In this document: positions 42,943-52,570 of the stretch, in pieces
Position numbering within the stretch: position 1 is the stretch's first letter
Layout of the letters: every line of letters begins with the position of its first letter
NCBI RefSeq assembly: GCF_003426815.1
Contig: NZ_QKYK01000009.1
Coordinates: forward strand, 115,781-179,780
Direction: 5' to 3'
DNA: 64,000 nt
Origin: Desertimonas flava
Lineage (GTDB): Bacteria; Actinomycetota; Acidimicrobiia; Acidimicrobiales; Ilumatobacteraceae
Program-made: the position numbers and the translations under genes
Notes under the pieces: generated by a model
Seen by the model: only the letters and a program-made list of their open reading frames with translations
What the model was told of the DNA's origin: nothing
The model's database searches: none

Positions 42943-44679
42943 CTATTCCGAGGCTTCCGCCGCGGCCGCGGCGAGCAGGCGGTCGCGTTCGGTTCGGCGG
43001 ATCCGCTGCTCGTCGGGGTCGGGCACCGGCACCGCCGCGAGCAGGCGCTTGGTGTACAGGTCCTGCGGGTTGTTGAGGATCTGCTCCCGAGGTCCGAACT
43101 CGACCAGCTGCCCGAGCTGCATCACGGCGATGCGCCGCGCCAGGATCTCGACGACGGCGAGATCGTGGGAGATGAACAGGCAGGCGAAGCCGATCTCGGC
43201 CTGCAGCTCCTGGAACAGCTCGAGCACCTTGGCCTGCACCGACACGTCGAGCGCCGAGGTCGGCTCGTCGGCGATGAGCAGCTTGGGCCCGAGCGCCAGA
43301 GCTCTGGCGATGCCGACGCGCTGACGCTGCCCGCCGGACAGCTCGTGCGGGTAGCGGTTGCGAAGGTCGCGGGAGAGGTGCACGCGATCGAGCAGGTTCT
43401 CGACCCGCTTGGCCAGGGCGTCACCCTTGGCGATGCCCTGGAGCAGCAGCGGCTCGCCGATCGATTCGCCGACCGGCAATCGCGGGTTGAGCGAGGATCC
43501 CGGGTCCTGGAACACGAAGCTCACGTCTCGTCGCACCTGCCGGAGCTGTTCCTTGTCGATGCCCACCATGTTGGTGCCGAGGATGTGCGCCTCGCCGGAC
43601 ACGAACGGGAGCAGACCGACGATCGCCCGCCCGATGGTGGTCTTGCCGGAGCCGGATTCCCCCACCAGCCCGACGACCTCGCCCGGCTCGACGGTGAGCG
43701 TGACGCCGTCCACCGCACGGAACGCCGGGACCCGGCCACGCTTGGGGTACTCGATGGCGACGTCTCGCAGGTCGACGACCAACTCACCCGCAACGGCTGA
43801 CGGCGCACTCGTGTCCCGCACCGCCACGTTCGGCGCCGTGGACTCGGTGCCGGCGATGACCGAGCCGAGGTGCGGCACGGCTGCCAGCAGCTGCTGGGTG
43901 TAGGCGTGCTGCGGCTCCTTGAACACCTGGTGGGCCGTGCCCGACTCGACGATGATGCCCTTCTCCATCACGATCACGCGGTCGGAGAGGTCGGCGACCA
44001 CGCCCATGTCGTGGGTGATCAGCACGATGCCGGCGTCGATGCGGTCGCGCAGGTCGCGGATCAACTTGAGGATCTCGGCCTGCACGGTGACGTCGAGGGC
44101 CGTGGTCGGTTCGTCGGCGATGAGCAACGCCGGGTCCATCGCCAGCGCCTGGGCGATCATCGCCCGCTGGCGCTGGCCGCCCGAGAGCTGGTGCGGGTAC
44201 GAGTCGACGCGACGCTCGGGATCGGGGATCTCGACGAGCGTCAACAGCTCGATCGCCCGCTGCCGGGCCAGCTTCGGCGACATCGCCTGGTGGCTGCGCA
44301 GCATCTCGGCGATCTGGAACCCGACCGTGTACACCGGGTTCAGCGCCGTCATCGGCTCCTGGAAGATCATCGCCGCCTCGGCGCCGCGGATCTGGCGGAG
44401 CGAGTAGTTGTCGATGCCGACGATCTCCTTGCCGCGCATCTTGATCGAGCCGCGGACCGACGAGTTCTTGGGCAGCAGGCCGAGCAGCGCCATCGCCGTG
44501 GTGGACTTGCCCGAACCCGACTCACCGACGATCGCCAGCACCTCGCCCGGGAACAGGTCGAAGTTGCTGCCGACGACCGCCGGGTACCAGGTGCCGTCGA
44601 CCCAGAAATCGATGTCGAGATTGCGGACGGAGAGGACCGGTTCCTTCGGGTCGATGTCGTTCAGGGTTGTGTCAGTCAT
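42943..44679 (-). CDS. Fused dual ATP-binding protein of peptide ABC transporter (DppD-DppF)
   Basis: 578 residues with two complete ABC domains. Domain 1 (about 15-260): [46 protein letters not shown]. Domain 2 (about 300-550): [46 protein letters not shown]. In the first operon these two subunits are separate genes. It is the last gene of the second dpp set but is cut off from its permeases by the opposite-strand PH-domain gene. ATG at 44679. Confidence 0.93.
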   Translation of the reverse strand: MTDTTLNDIDPKEPVLSVRNLDIDFWVDGTWYPAVVGSNFDLFPGEVLAIVGESGSGKSTTAMALLGLLPKNSSVRGSIKMRGKEIVGIDNYSLRQIRGAEAAMIFQEPMTALNPVYTVGFQIAEMLRSHQAMSPKLARQRAIELLTLVEIPDPERRVDSYPHQLSGGQRQRAMIAQALAMDPALLIADEPTTALDVTVQAEILKLIRDLRDRIDAGIVLITHDMGVVADLSDRVIVMEKGIIVESGTAHQVFKEPQHAYTQQLLAAVPHLGSVIAGTESTAPNVAVRDTSAPSAVAGELVVDLRDVAIEYPKRGRVPAFRAVDGVTLTVEPGEVVGLVGESGSGKTTIGRAIVGLLPFVSGEAHILGTNMVGIDKEQLRQVRRDVSFVFQDPGSSLNPRLPVGESIGEPLLLQGIAKGDALAKRVENLLDRVHLSRDLRNRYPHELSGGQRQRVGIARALALGPKLLIADEPTSALDVSVQAKVLELFQELQAEIGFACLFISHDLAVVEILARRIAVMQLGQLVEFGPREQILNNPQDLYTKRLLAAVPVPDPDEQRIRRTERDRLLAAAAAEASE

Positions 44680-44713
44680 TGGGTCACATTCGTTTCGATG
44701 GCACGATGTAGCA

Positions 44714-45313
44714 GTGGAGCACGTCTTCCGACCCCTTTTCGGCCGGGTGCTCGCGGTCGTGACGGCGGCGCTGTGCGCCGCCGGCGTGGTGTCGTTGGCG
44801 ATCCAGGGCGGTCCGGGTGCCGTGGTCGCGTTCGGGCCGTGGTTGGCCCTGATCGCCGGTGGGGCGTGGGCAGCGTTCTGGCGTCCCGAGGTGGTCGTCT
44901 CCGACGGCGGTGTCCGGCTCGTCAATGTCACGAGGACGATCGACGTGCCGTGGCCGGCGATCACGGCGATCGAGATGCGCTTCGCGCTCGAGATCGAGAC
45001 CGCGTATGGCCGCTTCACGGCGTGGGCGGCGCCCGCCCGCAGCCGCGGCGCCGGTCGTCGGGCCGCCCTCGTGCACCGCGGCTCGCTGCGGACCGAGGCG
45101 GCGATCGCCGCGGTCACCGCCGTCGAGCGCACGTCCAACCCGGCGAGTGCGGCCGCCGACATGGTGGAGGCCCGCTGGGAGGAACTCCGACGCGCCGGTC
45201 ATCTCGACGACCCGCGACTCGAACACGACCGTCCACCCGTCCGGTGGCATGTCGGCACGCTGGCCGCCGCGGCCGGCCTGGTGGCGATCGGCATCGTTGC
45301 CGCCATCGTCTAG
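44714..45313 (+). CDS. Membrane protein with bacterial PH domain
   Basis: 199 residues from GTG at 44714. Two N-terminal helices (FGRVLAVVTAALCAAGVVSLAI, GAVVAFGPWLALIAGGAWAAFW), then a PH-like domain (RPEVVVSDGGVRLVNVTRTIDVPWPAITAIEMRFALEIET), and a final C-terminal helix (LAAAAGLVAIGIVAAIV). Such actinobacterial proteins have no known role. It lies on the strand opposite to the surrounding dpp genes, overlapping the dppC stop by 4 bp and starting 34 bp from the dppDF start. Confidence 0.8.
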   Translation: MEHVFRPLFGRVLAVVTAALCAAGVVSLAIQGGPGAVVAFGPWLALIAGGAWAAFWRPEVVVSDGGVRLVNVTRTIDVPWPAITAIEMRFALEIETAYGRFTAWAAPARSRGAGRRAALVHRGSLRTEAAIAAVTAVERTSNPASAAADMVEARWEELRRAGHLDDPRLEHDRPPVRWHVGTLAAAAGLVAIGIVAAIV

Positions 45314-46398
45314 TTGCCGGCGTGCCGTTGCATGTTCGCCGCACCGACCTCGAGGCGGATCTGGTCGTCGCTCACGCTCAGGTCCTTGCGCTTGGGGATG
45401 CGCTTCTGGCGGGGGTCGAAGGCGTCGCGCAGACCGTCACCGATGAACTGCAGGCTGAGCACGATCGCCACGATGAACACGCCGGGCCAGAGGAACAGCC
45501 ACGGCCGGACGGAGAACGCCGTCTTGTAGTCCTCCACGAGGTTGCCGAGCGAGATGTTGGGCCGCTGCACGCCGAATCCGAGGAAGCCGAGCGCGGCCTC
45601 GGCGAGGATGCCGGCACCCATGAGCAGCGTCATGCTGACGACGATCACACCGACGCTGTTGGGCAGGATGTGCTTGAAGATGATCCGGCGCGACGAGGCC
45701 CCGGCCACGCGCGCGGCGTCGACGAACTCGCGCTCGCGGAGCGCCAGGAACTCGGCTCTCACGAGCCTCGACAATCCCGTCCAGCCGACGATGCCGAGCA
45801 GGATGGCGAGTGACCAGACGCCGGTCGCGTTGAAGGCGTACCCGGCTACGGCGGCCACGACGAGCAATGGGATCACCATGAACACCTCGGTGATGCGCAT
45901 CAGCACGATGTCGAGCCATCCACCGAAGTAGCCGGCGACCGCCCCGACGGTGACGCCGATGATCAGGGCCAGCGCTCCGTAGACGAGGATGATCGTCAGC
46001 GACGTCTGCACACCCTTCATCGTCATGGCGAACATGTCGCGGCCGAGCTCGTTGTCGACGCCGAAAGGGTGCGTGCCGAGCCCGATGCCGCTGCCGCCGA
46101 GCCAGCCCGGACGAAGCGACAGGGTCGGCCCATCGTCGGCCACCGGCGGCACGCCCTGGTTGGGCTCCCACTTCCACCATCCGGGGATCGGGCCGACACC
46201 GACCGACGAGATCGAGACGATGACGATGGTGGCGAGGAGCAGCATCGACGACATCGCCCCTCGGTGCCGAAGGAACCGGCGCCGGACGATCTGCATCTGG
46301 CTGAGGCCGGCGACCTCCTTCTGCTCGAACAGCTGCTCGTCGGCGATGGGTGCGTCTCCGGCCTGGTGGCCGGGATCGAGATCGACGGGTGCGGTCAT
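45310..46398 (-). CDS. Peptide ABC transporter permease (DppC-like), operon 2
   Basis: 362 residues from ATG at 46398 (preceded by GGAGGTCCCGGT). Longer than usual because of a ~50-residue loop after the first helix (GPIPGWWKWEPNQGVPPVADD...). Core features: HPFGVDNELGRDMFAMTMKGVQTSL, helices, EAA loop EFVDAARVAGASSRRIIFKHILPNSV, and GDGLRDAFDPR near the end. Confidence 0.92.
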   Translation of the reverse strand: MTAPVDLDPGHQAGDAPIADEQLFEQKEVAGLSQMQIVRRRFLRHRGAMSSMLLLATIVIVSISSVGVGPIPGWWKWEPNQGVPPVADDGPTLSLRPGWLGGSGIGLGTHPFGVDNELGRDMFAMTMKGVQTSLTIILVYGALALIIGVTVGAVAGYFGGWLDIVLMRITEVFMVIPLLVVAAVAGYAFNATGVWSLAILLGIVGWTGLSRLVRAEFLALREREFVDAARVAGASSRRIIFKHILPNSVGVIVVSMTLLMGAGILAEAALGFLGFGVQRPNISLGNLVEDYKTAFSVRPWLFLWPGVFIVAIVLSLQFIGDGLRDAFDPRQKRIPKRKDLSVSDDQIRLEVGAANMQRHAGN

Positions 46399-46432
46399 AC
46401 CGGGACCTCCGTGCGGGGGGTTGACGCGCTGC

Positions 46433-47959
46433 TCATGTGATCCGGATTCGCGGGTCGAGAACGGCATACAGCAGGTCGGCGATGATGTTGAAGACGATGG
46501 CGCAGCCGGCGGTGATGACGAGGAACGCCATCACCGGGTTGGGGTCGAGTGCTCGGAGGGCATCGATGAACATCCTGCCCATCCCGTTCCACTCGAAGAC
46601 GGTCTCGGTGATGACCGCTCCGCCGAGCACGCCGCTGATGTCGAGGGTCATGACGGTCGCCAGGGGGATCAGGGCGTTGCGCAAACCGTGGCGCACGATG
46701 ATGGTGCGTTCGGTGAGGCCCTTCGAGCGTGCCGTGCGCATGTAGTCCTGGTTGAACACCTCCAGCATGCTCGAGCGCGAGTACCGGGTGTAGGTGGCGA
46801 CCGAGATGAGCATCAGCACCATGGTCGGCAAGATGATGTGGCCGAAGGTGTCGTTGACGTGCTGCCAGAAATCGCCTTCCAGCCGGGTCTCACGGTCGCC
46901 GATCGTCTTGATCGGCCGGTTGCGGATCACGCTGTTGGACGCGTAGTCGTCCCACGACTGCATCGCCCGGTCGACGAAGATGACGATCGAGATCAAGAAC
47001 GCGGTGAGCCCGCCGATCCGTCCGGACAGGCCCTTGTCGAAACCACCCCAGGCGTATCCGACACCGACGCCGACGCCGATCGAGACCACGGCAAACAGCA
47101 GGAGCTTCCAAAAGCTCATGTCGTCGAGCCAGATCTGCAGGGGGAACCACAGCACGGCACCGATCGCCGCGGTCGTCAGTGCCGTGTTGCGGGCCTTGAC
47201 GTTGCGGAGCCCCGCCATCACGGCGGTGAGGCCGAGGGCGATCAACACCGCGAACAGGGCGGTGACCACGGGGCCGAGACCGGGGTTCCGCAGCCACTCC
47301 GTGGCCGACACGTAGATCAGGACCGCCTCGATGACGCCGGTGCCGATCGCCGCGACGGCGAGCTTCCGGCGCGGCTCACCGCCGGCGGAGGTGTAGATGA
47401 GGATGAAGGCCACGACGCCGATGCCGACCAGCACGGCCGGCGAGAAGCGGGCGCTGTCGCGCAACCAGTCGTTGAACTGGATGCCGCCGATGTCCTTGAG
47501 GATCACGCCCACCCAGAAGCTGGGGAGCGAGAAGAAGACGAACGTGAAGAAGGTGACGAGGTAGTCGAAGCCGGAGTACTGGCGGATCGCCGTGACGACA
47601 CCGACGGTCGTTCCGACCACCATCGACAGGATCGTCGCCGCGCCCACCAGCTTGAGCGTGACCGGGATGCGAGAGCGCAGGTCATCGCCGATCGGCAGCT
47701 GGGTTCGGGCGGAGATGCCGAACCACTCCCCTGTGAACAGGTCACGGAGCCAGAGGAAGAAGCGCCCGATGACGGGCGTGTCGAGGTTGAGGCCGTCGCG
47801 CACCGCTTTTTCGATGGCGATCCGCTGCTCCTCGTTCTGGATCTCGGCGATGAAGGCGAGCGGGTCGCCCGCCTTCGACATCAGGATGTAGACGATGAAC
47901 GAGGCGACGAAGAGGACGAGAAGCCCGGCGATGAGCCGCCGGGAGATGAACACGAGCAT
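46433..47959 (-). CDS. Peptide ABC transporter permease (DppB-like) with extra membrane insertion
   Basis: 508 residues against about 310-340 normally. N-terminal helix RRLIAGLLVLFVASFIVYILM and early core (TLKLVGAATILSMVVGTTVGVV, FFTFVFFSLPSFWVGVIL) are canonical, as is the C-terminal EAA part (QDYMRTARSKGLTERTIIVRHGLRNALIP). Between them lies an insertion of roughly 170 residues with at least five further hydrophobic segments (e.g. FSPAVLVGIGVVAFILIY, LFAVLIALGLTAVMAGL, LLLFAVVSIGVGVGVGYA). ATG at 47959. Confidence 0.92.
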   Translation of the reverse strand: MLVFISRRLIAGLLVLFVASFIVYILMSKAGDPLAFIAEIQNEEQRIAIEKAVRDGLNLDTPVIGRFFLWLRDLFTGEWFGISARTQLPIGDDLRSRIPVTLKLVGAATILSMVVGTTVGVVTAIRQYSGFDYLVTFFTFVFFSLPSFWVGVILKDIGGIQFNDWLRDSARFSPAVLVGIGVVAFILIYTSAGGEPRRKLAVAAIGTGVIEAVLIYVSATEWLRNPGLGPVVTALFAVLIALGLTAVMAGLRNVKARNTALTTAAIGAVLWFPLQIWLDDMSFWKLLLFAVVSIGVGVGVGYAWGGFDKGLSGRIGGLTAFLISIVIFVDRAMQSWDDYASNSVIRNRPIKTIGDRETRLEGDFWQHVNDTFGHIILPTMVLMLISVATYTRYSRSSMLEVFNQDYMRTARSKGLTERTIIVRHGLRNALIPLATVMTLDISGVLGGAVITETVFEWNGMGRMFIDALRALDPNPVMAFLVITAGCAIVFNIIADLLYAVLDPRIRIT

Positions 47960-48004
47960 CAGGCGCAGTACTCCACGAGACGTTGATCAGGTGTACCCGC
48001 CGGG

Positions 48005-48036
48005 CGGGGCCGGCCGCACCATGGCGACCGGCCCCG
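48005..48036 (-). terminator. Hairpin after the second binding-protein gene
   Basis: CGGGGCCGG (48005-48013) pairs with CCGGCCCCG (48028-48036) across a 14-base loop; a second small hairpin CGGGAG/CTCCCG lies at about 48051-48071. Together they fill the 122-bp gap between dppA2 and dppB2, parallel to the hairpin at 40952-40983 in operon 1. Confidence 0.65.
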
Positions 48037-48081
48037 CTGGTAACGGGCAACGGGAGCTTCGAGCACTCCCGATTCAAGTGG

Positions 48082-50181
48082 TCAGCCGACGGCCTGCCAC
48101 TCCCAGACGTTGAAGAACACCGTCGGGGCGATGGCGATGTTGCTGACACCGCTGACATAGGTGGAGTTGTACCCGGTGATCGACGGGTGCTGGAAGATCG
48201 GGATGCCGAAGGCTTCCTCGACGAGGATCGCTTCGACCCGGCCGAGGATCGCCTCCTGCTCGGCGGCGTCGGTCGTGACCTGCAGCTGGGCGTACAGCTC
48301 GTCGACCTCGGCGTTCGAGAACCCGTAGTGGTTGTTGATCGTGTCCGTCGCGTAGTTCGACTCACTGTCGCTCACGTTGATGGACGTCGACTGCCAACCG
48401 AAGAGGGCGGCGTCGTACAAGTCGGTGTTGTTGAGGTCGACACCCCACGTCGGGCTGTTGCCGTCGATGACGTTGAAGCCGGCCTGGGCAGCCGAGTCAC
48501 GGATCAGTTCGTACTCGGCGGCACGCCGCGGGTTGTTGGCGGCATACAGGAACCGCACGTCGAGCGGCGTGGTGACACCGGCCTCCTCGAGCAGCGCCGT
48601 GGCACCCTCGATGTCGACTTCGGCGAAGTCACGGACACCGTTGGTGGAGGCGATGCCTTCGTACATCGGCGAGCCGGGCACCTGCGTGAACGAGTCGCGC
48701 AGTACGGCGTCGGGAACCAGCGGGACGATCAGGCGGTCGAGGATCTCCTGCCGCGGGATCGTCTTGAGGAACGCCTGACGGACGGCGAGCGCCGTGGCCT
48801 CATCGCCGCCGTACGCTGCCGGGTCGAACGGTCCACCGTTGTTCATGGCCAGGTCGACGTGCTCGAACGTGGCGCCGTTGTCGGAGATCACCTCGACGCC
48901 GCGGTCGGCGAGGCCGGCCAGCTGGTCGAGGATGTCCGCGGTCGCCTGCGGCTGGATGATGTCGATCTCCTCGTTCTGCAGCGCCTGGACGGCGGCAGTC
49001 GGGTCACCGATGATGCGGTAGACGATCGTCTGGACGTTCGGCTGGGGACCCCACGTGTAGCCCTCGCGTGCCTCGAACGTCATCTGCGTGACCTCGTCGT
49101 AGGCGGTGAGGTTGTAGGGGCCGACGCCGAGGTACAGGCCCGGGTCGTCCGGGAGGCTGTTGGCGTCGAAGCCGGTGTTCCAGAAGTCGGCGATCGGCTT
49201 CAGAGCAGCCGGGTCGTCGTTGGCGAAGGCGTCGATGAGCGCCTGCTTGGCCTCGGCCGGATCCTCGATGCCGAGGGCCCGCTGTGCGACGACGTGCGCC
49301 GGAACGCCGAGCGTGGACAGACCGGCGATCTGGTAGTCGACGTAGAAGCTGTCCCACACCGTGGTGACGGCGAGGCCGTCCTCCGAGATCGTGGGCATCT
49401 CGCTGATGAGGGCCAGCGACGGGCTCGACGTGTCGAACGCGACGCCGGCGCTGATCTTGTAGGCATAGCCCTCGAGGAGCGCGCCGCTGTCGGGGTCGTA
49501 GGCGGCGTTGTAGGCCTCTTCGTCGACCGACGTGATGTCGGCGCCGTCGGGCCCGACGATGATCGGGTTGCCGTTCTCGTCGGCCTCGGCTGTCTCACCG
49601 GTGTCGCCCGTGACGACGGTGCTCGCGTCGTTGAACTGGCCGTTGCCGGCCCCCCACTGGAGGATGAGGTCGGCCGCGTCGACCTGCGTGCCGTCGCTCC
49701 ACGTGACGCCCTCGTTGATGCGGTACGTGATGGTCAGCGGGTCGAGCGACTCGATGGTGCACGTGCCGAACTGATCGTTGTTGATGAGCTCCAGGTCGGC
49801 GTTGTACATCGAGAAGCCGCCGGCGTTCATCAGGTACAGGGGGTTGTTGTTGGCCGTGGCGTTGCCGCGGTTGGTGTTCGAGTTGAACGACAGCAACGGG
49901 TCGTTCCACGCGACGCGGACTTCGCCTGACGGGGCGGCTGCAGCCGGCTCCCAGGGGCCGTGGGGGATGCCGCAGGCACTGCCGCCGACTTCTCCCACTC
50001 CGCCCGAGCCAGCTGCCGCATCGCTGCCGGCCGGTGCTTCAGACCCGGCGGCTTCGGTGCCGGCGGCGTCGGTGCCAGGTGGGGCTGTGGTGGCACCGGC
50101 TGCGCCGGCGGTCACCATGGCCGCGACCGAGGCAGAGGCGAATAGGGAAATGAGCGTCTTGCTCCTTCGACGACTGGTCAC
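48082..50181 (-). CDS. Peptide ABC transporter substrate-binding protein (DppA/OppA-like), operon 2
   Basis: 699 residues. GTG start at 50181 preceded by CAGGAGGTCGATGAC, nearly identical to the leader of dppA1. Signal SRRRSKTLISLFASASVAAMVTAGAAG, then a low-complexity Gly/Ala/Ser/Glu linker to about 65, then an SBP_bac_5 domain (RINEGVTWSDGTQVDAADLILQW, YFDVIDGNSP-like regions). About 130 residues longer than dppA1, mostly inside an acidic insertion (TGDTGETAEADENGNPIIVG ...). Confidence 0.92.
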   Translation of the reverse strand: MTSRRRSKTLISLFASASVAAMVTAGAAGATTAPPGTDAAGTEAAGSEAPAGSDAAAGSGGVGEVGGSACGIPHGPWEPAAAAPSGEVRVAWNDPLLSFNSNTNRGNATANNNPLYLMNAGGFSMYNADLELINNDQFGTCTIESLDPLTITYRINEGVTWSDGTQVDAADLILQWGAGNGQFNDASTVVTGDTGETAEADENGNPIIVGPDGADITSVDEEAYNAAYDPDSGALLEGYAYKISAGVAFDTSSPSLALISEMPTISEDGLAVTTVWDSFYVDYQIAGLSTLGVPAHVVAQRALGIEDPAEAKQALIDAFANDDPAALKPIADFWNTGFDANSLPDDPGLYLGVGPYNLTAYDEVTQMTFEAREGYTWGPQPNVQTIVYRIIGDPTAAVQALQNEEIDIIQPQATADILDQLAGLADRGVEVISDNGATFEHVDLAMNNGGPFDPAAYGGDEATALAVRQAFLKTIPRQEILDRLIVPLVPDAVLRDSFTQVPGSPMYEGIASTNGVRDFAEVDIEGATALLEEAGVTTPLDVRFLYAANNPRRAAEYELIRDSAAQAGFNVIDGNSPTWGVDLNNTDLYDAALFGWQSTSINVSDSESNYATDTINNHYGFSNAEVDELYAQLQVTTDAAEQEAILGRVEAILVEEAFGIPIFQHPSITGYNSTYVSGVSNIAIAPTVFFNVWEWQAVG

Positions 50182-50526
50182 GTCATCGACCTCCTGAGTT
50201 GTGACTATGAAGCGTGACGGCTCGTCGGTCGGCTGCTCCCTTCACGATGCCGTGTCGGTGGCGCTGTCGACCGGCCCGAGGCCCGTCCCCCAAACCTTGG
50301 GTGGCGACACCGTAGCAGGGTCCCACGGTGTGGGAAAGCCTCTGACCGGAGCAAATGGAGATCGGAGCGAATGTTCCGGGAACGGAAACAACGAGACAAC
50401 ACAAATCGCGCAAATCGGCCGCGTTTCCCCTGGTCAGAACGGACGCGCAATTTCGTTCAAGCCGCCGGCACGGAGCCGTCGCGAAGCTACGTCCTTGCCG
50501 ATCACCGACGTGAAGCGCCATCCTGC
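50182..50526. other. 345-bp divergent intergenic region, dppA2 and moxR
   Basis: No gene seen. Less GC-rich than the surroundings around 50340-50460 (e.g. AACGGAAACAACGAGACAAC). ACACCGT (50307-50313) and ACGGTGT (50325-50331) form a 7-base inverted repeat that could be an operator or leader hairpin for dppA2. Promoters for both directions must lie here. Confidence 0.5.
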
Positions 50527-51594
50527 ATGAGTATCGGAACACGATCTCACGCGTCCGGACCCGTGGCCGGCGGAGCGGCCGAACCGGCCGCTCACGATCG
50601 CGGGAAGCCGTTGTCACCGGCCGACCTGGAGCGCGCGGACGACATCGTGTCGCGATTGCGGCGGGCCTACGACGAGCGCCTCGTCGGCCAGGCCCATCTG
50701 CGCACCAGCCTCCTCGTCACGATGCTCGCCGAAGGGCACATCCTCGTGGAGAGCGTCCCCGGACTGGCCAAGACGACCGCTGTGTCCACCCTCGCCGGCG
50801 TGGTGAACGCCTCGTTCGCCCGCATCCAGTGCACGCCTGACCTGCTGCCTAGCGACATCGTCGGCACGCAGGTCTACGACCCCTCGAACGGCGAGTTCGA
50901 CACCCGCCTGGGGCCGGTGCACGCCAACTTCGTGCTGCTCGACGAGGTCAACCGTTCGAGCGCCAAGACCCAGAGCGCCACGCTCGAGGCCATGCAGGAG
51001 CGCCAGACGAGCATCGGCGGCATGGTCTATCCGTTGCCCTCTCCGTTCATGGTGATGGCGACGCAGAACCCGATCGAGGAGGAAGGCACCTATCCCCTCC
51101 CCCAGGCGCAGATGGACCGCTTCCTGCTCAAGGAGGTCATCGGCTATCCCACCGCGGCCGAGGAGTTGGAGGTGCTCGAGCGGGTCGACCGGGGGGTGCT
51201 CGGTACCAAGGCGCCGGCGGTGCAGCACGTGGTCGAGCTCGCCGATGTGGAGTTCCTGATCGACCTGGCCACACGCGTCTACGTCGACGACGAGGTGAAG
51301 CGCTACGCCGTTGCCCTGGCTCAGGCGACTCGCTCGGCCGCCGATCTCATCGACCCGACGCTGGCCTCGTACATCGAGCTCGGGTCGAGCCCGCGGGGCT
51401 CGATCGCATTGCAACAGGCGTCGCGCGCATTGGCCTTGCTCCACGGGCGTTCCTACGCCACGCCCGATGACGTCCGCTCGCTCTGCCATGTGGTGTTCCG
51501 GCACCGGGTGCGCCTCGGCTTCCAGGCGGTCGCCGACGAGGTGCCGGTGGAGGCGATCATCGATGCGGTCGTTGCCGCGGTTCCGACGCCCTGA
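50527..51594 (+). CDS. MoxR-family AAA+ ATPase
   Basis: 355 residues. Walker A region LVESVPGLAKTTAVSTLAG, Walker B FVLLDEVNRSSAKTQSATLEAMQERQTS, sensor 1 MVMATQNPIEEEGTYPLPQAQMDRF, and the C-terminal lid. MoxR proteins act as chaperones that load metals or activate VWA-domain proteins; four VWA/DUF58-type partners follow directly. ATG at 50527; the open frame continues upstream but there it looks noncoding. Confidence 0.95.
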   Translation: MSIGTRSHASGPVAGGAAEPAAHDRGKPLSPADLERADDIVSRLRRAYDERLVGQAHLRTSLLVTMLAEGHILVESVPGLAKTTAVSTLAGVVNASFARIQCTPDLLPSDIVGTQVYDPSNGEFDTRLGPVHANFVLLDEVNRSSAKTQSATLEAMQERQTSIGGMVYPLPSPFMVMATQNPIEEEGTYPLPQAQMDRFLLKEVIGYPTAAEELEVLERVDRGVLGTKAPAVQHVVELADVEFLIDLATRVYVDDEVKRYAVALAQATRSAADLIDPTLASYIELGSSPRGSIALQQASRALALLHGRSYATPDDVRSLCHVVFRHRVRLGFQAVADEVPVEAIIDAVVAAVPTP

Positions 51595-52570
51595 CCGCTC
51601 GCCCGCCGGAGCCGAGCCGCCCGGCGACCGGACGGTGACGGCACCCGGCGCGGACCGGGCCCTGCTCGTCAAGGTTCGCTCGCGCACGGCGATCGCCGTG
51701 CGGCGGCGGACGCAACACCTCCTCGACGGCGAGTACGGCTCGATCCATCGCGGCCGGAGCATGGACTTCGAGGACCTGCGTGACTACGTCGTCGGCGACG
51801 ACGTCAAGGACATCGACTGGAAGGCGACGGCGCGCAGCGGCCGGCCGCTCGTGAAGCGAAACGTCGCCGAGCGCCGCCACGGGGTCCTCTTCGTCGTCGA
51901 CTCCGGGCGGTCGATGGCAGCCATGGCCGACGCCACATGTTCCAAGCGGGATGTCGTCGTGCTGGCCACCGGGCTGATCGGCCAGCTGGCGATGCGCCAC
52001 GGGGACTCGATCGGGCTGGTCGTCGGTCCGACGAGCGGCCCCCTGGGCGGGTCGACGGGAATCGCCCACGTACCGTTCGGTCGCGGGGAGGCACACCTCG
52101 AGCAGATCCTGCGGACCATCCACTCGACGATCGATCTCGACGGGTCGATGTCCGACCTCGACGGCCTGCTGGACCACGTGGCCCGCCAGTTCCGGCGCCG
52201 CCTGATCGTGGTCGTGCTCGCCGACGACATCGACCTCGACAGCGGGCATCTCCGCCGCATCCGCCGGCTATGCGCCCAGCACGAGGTGCTGTACTGCGCC
52301 GTCGGCGACATGGCGATCACCGAACCGGCGCTGGCGTCGCAGCCGCTCCGACATGTCGAGGGACATCGCATCCCGGCGTTCTTCCGGGACCGCCCCCGCC
52401 TCCACGCCGACCTCCAGCAGGTGGCCGCCGAACGACGGCGCCGTCTCCGGGCCGCGCTGACCGAGTGCGGCGCCGCATCGACGGGGCTCAGCGGCGCCGA
52501 CACCACCGTCTCGTCGGTCTTCGAGCTCTTGGAGCGCCAACGGCTCGCCGTCGCCGAGGCCCGACGATGA
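51563..52570 (+). CDS. DUF58 family protein
   Basis: 335 residues from ATG at 51563, which has GGTGGAGG nine bases upstream and overlaps moxR by 32 bp; a GTG at 51635 is the alternative. The DUF58 signature is RDYVVGDDVKDIDWKATARSG. The following part has a VWA-like fold (GVLFVVDSGRSMAAM, a degenerate MIDAS). Almost always encoded next to moxR, as here. Confidence 0.92.
   Translation: MRSLPRFRRPDRSPAGAEPPGDRTVTAPGADRALLVKVRSRTAIAVRRRTQHLLDGEYGSIHRGRSMDFEDLRDYVVGDDVKDIDWKATARSGRPLVKRNVAERRHGVLFVVDSGRSMAAMADATCSKRDVVVLATGLIGQLAMRHGDSIGLVVGPTSGPLGGSTGIAHVPFGRGEAHLEQILRTIHSTIDLDGSMSDLDGLLDHVARQFRRRLIVVVLADDIDLDSGHLRRIRRLCAQHEVLYCAVGDMAITEPALASQPLRHVEGHRIPAFFRDRPRLHADLQQVAAERRRRLRAALTECGAASTGLSGADTTVSSVFELLERQRLAVAEARR

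Noticed and set aside
42943..45162. 739-codon version of the fused ATPase
   Set aside because: The first ~160 codons run antisense through the PH-domain gene; the ATG at 44679 precedes the first ABC domain directly.
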